The notes beneath the pieces are model-generated. The model was not told the DNA's origin and did not search any database. It worked only from the letters and a program-made list of their open reading frames with translations. Position numbers and translations under genes: made by a program. DNA of 9,502 nt from Gammaproteobacteria bacterium. GTDB taxonomy: Bacteria > Pseudomonadota > Gammaproteobacteria > DSM-16500. Location of the stretch: positions 1 through 9,502 of the forward strand of contig JABDEF010000054.1 in assembly GCA_013287235.1 (NCBI GenBank), given 5' to 3'. This document shows positions 1 through 5,800 of this stretch, piece by piece; the stretch's first letter is position 1, and each line of letters opens with the position of its first letter.

Positions 1-48
1 GTGCTTAAATGATCCTAATAAACGTCTTTTACCATTCATTTGTAAGTT

Positions 49-86
49 GGGGCTCTGCAAGAATCCCCCGAAAATGCACTAAATAA
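49..86 (+). repeat. Candidate Tn3-family terminal inverted repeat, left end
   Basis: The stretch begins GGGGCTCTGC and ends with a CGAAAATGCACTAAAT-like block. This matches the general plan of 38-bp Tn3-family ends: GGGG at the outer tip, a GC-rich middle, then GAAAAT and a cACgcTAAg-like inner end. The GGGG faces left, so the element would extend rightward. That is consistent with the recombinase genes and the TnpA fragment further right. The 5 bases just outside (AAGTT, 44-48) would be the target duplication if the call is right. The matching right end must lie beyond the window. The call comes from remembered family consensus, not an alignment. Confidence 0.5.
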
Positions 87-197
87 TTTTCTCTCTAAAT
101 TTTTAAATAGCATTTTAATCTATAAAATAAGTCATTTCTTGCTTTTTTACAACGGTAGATTTTTCAAGTTCCCGGCTGAATAAAATCAGCAATTAAT

Positions 198-485
198 CTA
201 CTCGACCGCATGAATTTTGCTTCTCGTGCGGCCTCTTTTTTCTTTTTTAATATTTTCACTGATGTAACCTTTGATATTAATCTTTTCCATAAATGTATAT
301 ATGGCAGCAACAAGGATAAAATAAAAAACAAATGTTGATGCTGCACATAACACTGTTGCATCAAATAATGTAAGCTTAAAAACAAAGGAGATAACATGCC
401 CAATCCCAATAAATAGTAAAGATGGAATTACCACTCCTAGTACTGCAATAAATAAAATGAATGCGATGATTAATAAAATCTTCAT
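198..485 (-). CDS. Small membrane protein of unknown function, third gene of the leftward operon
   Basis: This 95-residue protein starts MKILLIIAF. I chose the ATG at 485 because it overlaps the stop of the upstream zinc-finger gene as ATGA, a common translational-coupling arrangement, and because a GGGGGA stretch lies just before it. A longer in-frame start at 560 would add 25 unlikely residues that lie inside the upstream gene. Residues about 3-35 are very hydrophobic and may form one long or two short membrane helices. Residues about 41-65 form another. The C-terminal 25 residues are strongly basic (KKEKRGRTRSK) and probably stay in the cytoplasm. I do not recognise a family. Its neighbour suggests a linked role, but no function can be assigned. 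Confidence 0.6.
   Translation of the reverse strand: MKILLIIAFILFIAVLGVVIPSLLFIGIGHVISFVFKLTLFDATVLCAASTFVFYFILVAAIYTFMEKINIKGYISENIKKEKRGRTRSKIHAVE
482..485 (-). promoter_or_regulatory. ATGA stop/start overlap (translational coupling)
   Basis: On the minus strand, ATG (485-483) of the membrane-protein gene overlaps TGA (484-482) of the zinc-finger gene. This decides the start of the membrane protein and argues that the two are translated together. Confidence 0.7.
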
Positions 486-1129
486 TCGTCCCCCGTATAA
501 CCACACATCCCCATACGTGGCGAATTGACAACAGGGAGCATAAACTCTTCTCCCTCGCAACTATTATGCTTTTTCTCGCATTTCTTGCAGAAAAAGTCGT
601 AGCAAACTGAACAAATGACTTCCGGTTTATTCTGACAGGTAGTGCAAGAAATATCTTCAGGCAAATCGTTTCTGGCTATCAGTCTTACATCTTTTTTTAA
701 TTTACCTGATCGTACTGAAATCACTTTTCCCCCCAGTTCAGTAGTGGTACCAAAATCATATTCATAGTCAAATTGAGTTCCCACCGCTAAAACTGTGTTA
801 ATTTTTTTATGCATTTCACCATCACTACAGTAACCTTCGCCGTTAATGTTGAATTGACTCATATGGCCGCAGCATTCTAACCAAGTATCTCTTAGAAAAG
901 AATCAAGATAGTTCAGTGTGGAGCTACCATTTATTTCGACATATAACCAAAAGGATTTTCCAGCGAATACTTGGATTAAAAATATTTTTTCTTTTTCTAG
1001 CGGGCTATTATTTTTTATGGAAACCCATTCATTTTTTTCTAAACATTGATTAATATGTTTTATAATGGATCGATGATCTATCTTTTCTTTGCATAAAATG
1101 CAAGTTCCAACATTTTTTGATTTTGACAT
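482..1129 (-). CDS. Zinc-finger protein of the plasmid pRiA4b ORF-3 / IS1096 TnpR-like type
   Basis: This 215-residue protein has three visible parts. The N-terminus carries a C2HC set (C10, C13, H25, C29), probably one zinc site. The centre (about 47-150) has the sequence LDSFLRDTWLECCGHMS and then YEYDFGTTTEL (122-132), hallmarks I associate with the pRiA4b ORF-3 family (PF07929), proteins often found on plasmids and transposons. The C-terminus has four paired ligands (C162/C165, C173/C176, C181/C184, H188/C191), probably two more zinc sites. Family function is unknown; nucleic-acid or protein binding is inference from the zinc ligands. Its ATG overlaps the stop of the TnpT-like frame as TAATG, and its own ribosome binding site is weak, so translation is probably coupled to the upstream gene. 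It is intact and likely a cargo gene of the element. Confidence 0.75.
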   Translation of the reverse strand: MSKSKNVGTCILCKEKIDHRSIIKHINQCLEKNEWVSIKNNSPLEKEKIFLIQVFAGKSFWLYVEINGSSTLNYLDSFLRDTWLECCGHMSQFNINGEGYCSDGEMHKKINTVLAVGTQFDYEYDFGTTTELGGKVISVRSGKLKKDVRLIARNDLPEDISCTTCQNKPEVICSVCYDFFCKKCEKKHNSCEGEEFMLPVVNSPRMGMCGYTGDE

Positions 1130-1131
1130 TA
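1127..1131 (-). promoter_or_regulatory. TAATG stop/start overlap (translational coupling)
   Basis: On the minus strand the TAA (1131-1129) ending the TnpT-like frame shares its last A with the ATG (1129-1127) of the zinc-finger gene. Only a weak GGAA-type ribosome binding site precedes the ATG, so re-initiation by ribosomes leaving the upstream frame is likely. Confidence 0.6.
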
Positions 1132-1551
1132 CGCGGATTTCCGATGTTCATTTGTTAACATAGAATGTAATTGTTTAACTTGTCCTGCCAGCTGTGCTTT
1201 TTCCTGACCTAACATCCATTTATCGTGGGCCAGTATCTTGTTTTGTTCAGCGATATTATCACGCTGGGTATCATTTTTAATGGTCTCTACCTGCATCTCT
1301 GCCTGGATCATGACGCGTTCTCAGAGCCCCCTGAGTAGTATGATCAGCTCTTCAGGTATATTTTCCCTGGTTGCCAACTGCCGCAATGGGTCTTGTTTTG
1401 CCCGCCAAGTCCGCAAATGGGTTCCAATGGTGCTATTGCTGCCAGTTTTCAACCGGATTCGAATCCGTTCAATAGTAGGGTCCTCATTGCTTGTGGAAAG
1501 TTGCTCTGCACAGCGCGCCACGTCAAGATAGGTGATTCCGTTTCTACTCAT
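1129..1551 (-). pseudogene. tnpT: TnpT-like / KfrA N-terminal-domain DNA-binding protein, truncated and with an internal stop
   Basis: Reading leftward from ATG at 1551, the first 76 residues (ITYLDVARCAEQL ... PTIERIRIRLKTGSNSTIGTHLRTW) match the KfrA-type N-terminal helix-turn-helix domain, which is also found in TnpT, the partner of the TnpS recombinase in Tn4651/Tn5041-type transposons. A TGA at 1323-1321 interrupts the frame. The same frame then continues, without a shift, as ERV followed by 60 residues of heptad-like coiled coil (MIQAEMQVETIKND onward) and ends at 1129. Domain continuity across the stop points to a nonsense mutation in one gene. The total of about 140 codons is far below the roughly 330 I recall for TnpT, so the C-terminal half of the coil is also missing. 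The ATG at 1311 could allow restart. The assignment to TnpT rather than to another KfrA-like regulator rests mainly on its divergent position beside a tyrosine recombinase. Confidence 0.6.
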
Positions 1552-1576
1552 AAAAGTCTCTGTTAATTTTTTCGTG

Positions 1577-1596
1577 GCATGTATCGTTACACATGC
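1577..1596. repeat. Inverted repeat with 8-bp spacer, possible recombination core
   Basis: GCATGT-ATCGTTAC-ACATGC is perfect over 6 bp in each arm. The outer flanks are only loosely symmetrical, so full recombinase arms of 11-13 bp are not proven. Confidence 0.5.
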
Positions 1597-1723
1597 TAAA
1601 ACGTTTTTCTAGTATTTTTTATGGTAATTATTAGACCATCTCAAGAGTCACATAAAGCATGTTATGAGTATCTAAATGGCAAAAGATTCTTTATGCTGCT
1701 GTGTTTTCTGATTAAAACATAAA

Positions 1724-1729
1724 AAGGAG
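1724..1729 (+). promoter_or_regulatory. Ribosome binding site for the recombinase gene
   Basis: AAGGAG lies 7 bases before a TTG codon at 1737. No in-frame ATG is equally well placed, so the TTG start is preferred. Confidence 0.7.
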
Positions 1730-1736
1730 CTCAATT

Positions 1737-2576
1737 TTGGGTAACGCAACTACTAATGAGGCAATGACGCCCTCGGAAATGCGCGTCATAACAACTTTGC
1801 CGCCTGCCGTAGGCAACAAATACATCCATGCCGCTACGAGCGAGAACACAAGAGTAGCGTATCAAAATGACATCAATCACTTTGTGAACTCGGGTTGCTT
1901 ACTGCCTAGCACACCTGATATTGTCATCCGTTATCTACAAGCCTTTGCAGATAAACTTAATCCACGCACACTGGTACGCCGCCTCACCGCCATTAAGCAT
2001 TGGCATGTCTATCAGGGATTTTCTGATCCAACAGCCTATCCACTTGTACGCAAAACCCTCACGGGAATCATGCACGTGCATGGAAAACCAAAACGAAAGG
2101 CACCTGTCTTGACATCGGAACAGCTGATCACGATGGCGCAATACCTAAGCCAACAAAATACCCTAACATCAACAAGAAACAATGCGTTGTTACAGACAGG
2201 GTTCTTTGGCGCATTTCGCGTGAGTGAACTTACCCAGATCAAGGTGGAGCATATCACTTTTATGCCGGAAGGAATTGAAATTTTAATTCCCCGCTCGAAA
2301 ACAGATCAAAATGGAGATGGGCAGCACTGCGCAATACCTTATGGTGACCCCTTATTGTGTCCTGCCAGCGCTATCAAGGCATGGTGTGAGAGGGCCAATC
2401 TTCAATCCAGTTTTCTTTTTCGCGAAGTAGACCGAAGAGTCCTGTCTAGGCCAGAATGGAGAGATGTCCTAACACTTGAAGATAAACGTGCACTCAATGC
2501 TGGAGATGTATTAGAAATGGACAACTATAATGAAGATACGGTGTTGGCAATGGAAACTGAAGAAGAGCTAGCTTAA
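1737..2576 (+). pseudogene. tnpS: Tyrosine recombinase (TnpS/TnpI-like), C-terminal catalytic part replaced
   Basis: The frame encodes 279 residues from a TTG start. Residues about 30-110 look like the N-terminal core-binding SAM-like domain (SENTRVAYQNDINHF; RRLTAIKHWH). Residues 120-232 form the first half of the catalytic domain, with catalytic Arg I at R161 (GAFRVSEL) and the beta-hairpin Lys near K188 (IPRSKTDQ), then SFLFREVDRR. At about R234 (near 2438) similarity to the family ends. The expected HxLR box, H/W and the nucleophilic Tyr are absent, and I find none in the other plus frames just downstream. Instead there is a 45-residue acidic tail ending EEELA. The protein should bind DNA but not recombine it. 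Position, divergent from a TnpT-like gene, supports a role in resolving Tn3-type cointegrates; it could alternatively be a plasmid or phage integrase relative. The gene looks visibly richer in GC than the giant gene to its right. Confidence 0.75.
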
Positions 2577-2815
2577 CAAAAGTGGCTCCTGGTCGAGGCT
2601 TCCGTACCCTCCCGCCCTTTAGTTGCAATCATTCCGACCCATTCTCTACCATCTAAGCAAAACATTGAGGGAACACCACACCTTCTAGTCTACATCGGGC
2701 GGAGGGCCCCACGCTAGGGGGAAAAACCGTCTTCTGACCCGCTGTAAAGTGGGTAGCACACCGCCCGTGCGATATCAAAAAATTGTGTAACGCCTAGCTA
2801 AAGCACTCTCGTGAA
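2577..2815. other. GC-rich non-coding segment with hairpins, origin unknown
   Basis: This stretch separates the 3' ends of the recombinase and the giant gene. It is clearly richer in G and C than the giant gene and has no plausible reading frame. I see several short hairpins: CCCC-ACGCTA-GGGG (2707-2720), ACCCGC-TGTAAA-GTGGGT (about 2738-2753) and GCAC-ACCGCCC-GTGC (about 2757-2771). None is followed by a T-run in the right direction, so they are not convincing terminators. It may be leftover DNA from the event that truncated the recombinase, or a structured RNA or transposon end that I do not recognise. Confidence 0.4.
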
Positions 2816-5800
2816 TTAATGATTGGATCCAAAATTTTTCCGATTTTCAGAACTTCCTGTATGATAATGTGTTTGCTGGTATTGCTGTTGCTGCTGATGT
2901 AAGCCAAAATTGACAAGCAATGGCGTGACCAACATTTCTGTAGATATATCAACAGGCGTGTTTAGTGGACGTAATGCATATAACTGATCATAAACTGCTG
3001 GGTTAGTTTGATCGATTGTTAAAGCTTCTCCTTTTTTCTTGACAAGGTAATAAGTATTACGTGAACTGTCATAGAAATATAGCTCATCACGATAAAACAT
3101 CATCTCAGTAGGTGTTAAATGACGTACCAAACCTTTCTGATCCAACGTATATAACGAATAAATGGGCTCCATTCGGATAGGCGCCTTTGGAAGCATACGC
3201 GATGTTATCGGTTGTTTACCTCCCTTTTTGAATTCTCTTAAGTTCACTTGCTCTTCATATTTTAAATCTTGCGCTGGAGAATCTTTAATGTGTGAGGATA
3301 TGTAATCGAAGATGATTGAGTCAAATTTACTATGCATGGCCTGACTATTAATGTTTTTTGGATCTTGCTTGGAATTTTCGATTTTAGGATCATGCAAATA
3401 GGGATTATCTTTATAATGAACGTGTATCAGCTGGATGATATTAGTAGATAATGTATTTAATGCTGAATCAGTGTGCTTTTTTGGATATGCTTTTTCAATC
3501 ATCGCCTTAATAAGGGCCTTTAAATAAGGCTGCACATCTTTATCGGTGATCCCAAACTTTTTAATCAATGCATTGATTTCCAAAAAGCAATTGACATATC
3601 GTTGATAATCGGGAGAATTTAATTCTGTCTTAAATATATTATCCAGTTCATTTAAGAGGGCCTGGTAACTCTCTAATCCTTTGTGGCAATGTTTATCATC
3701 AATGTTGAGTTCATTTTCGAATAATTCGTCTTTTAATTTTTTATAATTTTTAACGACAGTGACATAATATCTTTCATGGATCTCCGGTTGATATCTTGCG
3801 ACTGAGTATATTTTATTTTTAACTGTATTACAAAAATCAAAATAATTCTGGTTTTTCTCTATACATAAACAGAGATGATTGGTGATGGGGATCACGACAT
3901 ATTTTTGAGGGTCTGCTTTATTCTCAGGTAAAATATAAAGTTTTAAGCTATTAAAACTCGTGATAAACGTATCACCCTTATAATTTTTAGGCCTGACATT
4001 CATGTCAACCCATTTACCGTCAGGCAATTCTTTGCGTAAAGAAATATATTTTAACTGACCATTGTTATCAAGGGCAGGTGGTGAGGCAATGAATCCCTCC
4101 TGTTCTTCTAATTGCTTAGCGAGGTTTAGTGGGTCATCATCCAAGATTGTCGCATCAAAATCATTAATCGTTAATTTGTTGGCAATCTTTACTCCGAGGA
4201 TCGCTAAAAGCCCTGCATAAGATGCAAAACCTCCTTTGAATACTATGTTTGGATACTTTGCAGCAAGATCAATTAACACCTGAAGATTACCATCCAGTTT
4301 TGCATCTTTTAAAGCAGTTTGATAGCCAAGTATTTTTTCTGCTTTTTTGAGCTTTTCTTTGGCTTGGTTAAGTGATTTCTGAGCTTCCACCAAAGTTTTC
4401 ATGATTTTTTGTTCAGTCGCATATTTCGTGGTTATTTGATATGGATGTAAAGCAGGGAACTGTTTCTTAAGCGTTTCCATGCGTTCTTCCGTTTTTTCTA
4501 TCTGTGCTTTAAGCTTTTCAATGTCTTTTGCGTTCAACAATGAATTATCTTGACTGCGTAACGACAAAGCGTTGCTATTTGTGATAACTTCCTGCTCAAT
4601 CTTATTAATGTTATCGATTAGTAAATTAATTTTTTCTTCTGTATCTTTAGTCATTTTTTTAATACGCCGATAAGCTTCATTAAAAGCGTCTTGACCCTTC
4701 GCATCTTTTAATATTAATAGTTGTTGTTCTGCAGATTGTTTATCAAAGATTAACTTGTCATATTGTTGTCGTTGATTTTCATCAAATAAATTTTCTTTGA
4801 TTTTAACTGTCAAATCATCAATTTGTTTTAAATCAAATTGAATTTTTTCTATGTCTTTTTGAAAATTTTTACACGCAAGATCAAATGATTTTTTGTTTTC
4901 TTCAATGTGTATATGTGCAAGTTGTGGATTTAATATAGCAACTTTCTTTTGAGCAGTGATTGCTTGTTTATATTCATTGTAATCAGGTTGTCGTATTTTA
5001 TTAATGATGGTATTTAATTGGGCATGAATCACATTTATTTCATTAAATATCATCTGATTCTCTGAGATTGATTTTAATGCCACTTGTTGTAAGCGTTTCG
5101 TAATATGTTGGCTTTTTCGTGATAATTCTTGAAATAATTTTTCATTGCTTATGATCATCTCTTTCCATATATTGTATTCTGTAAGATTATATGTTTTTAA
5201 TAATTCCTGTTGAATGCGTTGTTCTTTTAAAGCCATTTCTATGGAAATCAATTCTGCTGCTAAGGTACTTTGGTGATGATTGAGTTGTGTGAAGTCGATT
5301 TCTTCCTTTTTTTCCATTTTAAGGAGCGCATCGATTGCATCACTAATTTGGGAAAACGAAGCAGATATGCTTTTTGATTCAGCTTTCATGCGATTGATAA
5401 ATTTTTGGGGAATCTTATTGATATTAGTTTTGATGTCCTCGAATGTTTTATTAAAAAATTTGGATGTATTTTGAAATTGTACTTTTAAAGTATCAAATAA
5501 TTTTTTACGTTCGTATATTGTTTGTTGCACCTTAGGCAATGGTGCAATTTCAGAGTTTTTTTGTTCATCCGTTTGTATTTCAAATGTTGCAATGGCTGAT
5601 TTAATTGTTGTCATTTCAATGTGATATTTTTGATATTCTTTTTCTAAGTTTTCAAGTCTAATAGTTGGGTCTTGTTTTAAAATAGCGAATGATTGCCGAA
5701 ACTGTTGATCAAGTAATAATAATTTTTTCTTGATATCATTGATTGCTCCGATATCTTTTACAATTTCTGCTCGCGCTTCTTTTGCTGCTTGATTTATTGT

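Larger units (their letters stand above)
1552..1736. promoter_or_regulatory. Divergent intergenic region, candidate cointegrate-resolution (rst/res) site
   Basis: This 185-bp gap separates the leftward TnpT-like gene from the rightward recombinase gene, the place where Tn4651-type elements keep their resolution site. It holds GCATGT (1577-1582), an 8-bp spacer, then ACATGC (1591-1596). Inverted arms around a 6-8 bp spacer are the usual design of a tyrosine-recombinase crossover core. A third GCATGT lies at 1657-1662. ATGGT (1621-1625) and ACCAT (1635-1639) form another inverted pair, overlapping a possible leftward promoter (TTGAGA at 1644-1639, 17-bp gap, TAAAAA at 1621-1616). Function is inferred from position and symmetry. 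Confidence 0.5.

Noticed and set aside
175..190. Hairpin GCTGA-ATAAAA-TCAGC just after the membrane-protein gene
   Set aside because: The stem is only 5 bp and no T-run follows in the leftward direction, so it is not a convincing terminator.
1238..1531. Plus-strand frame opposite the TnpT-like gene
   Set aside because: It lies antisense to a recognisable domain and has no family features of its own.
2699..2710. GAGGGCCCC as a second Tn3 inverted repeat (inner end) facing the one at 49
   Set aside because: Beyond the terminal CCCC the bases do not agree with the reverse complement of 49-86.
2707..2721. CCCC/GGGG hairpin as a terminator between the convergent genes
   Set aside because: It is followed by A's on the plus strand and by no T's on the minus strand.
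2757..2771. ACACCGCCCGT, identical to the universal core near position 1400 of 16S rRNA
   Set aside because: Only 11 bases agree; the flanks do not match the neighbouring conserved 16S sequence, and the stretch is part of a small hairpin. Chance is more likely than an rRNA fragment.
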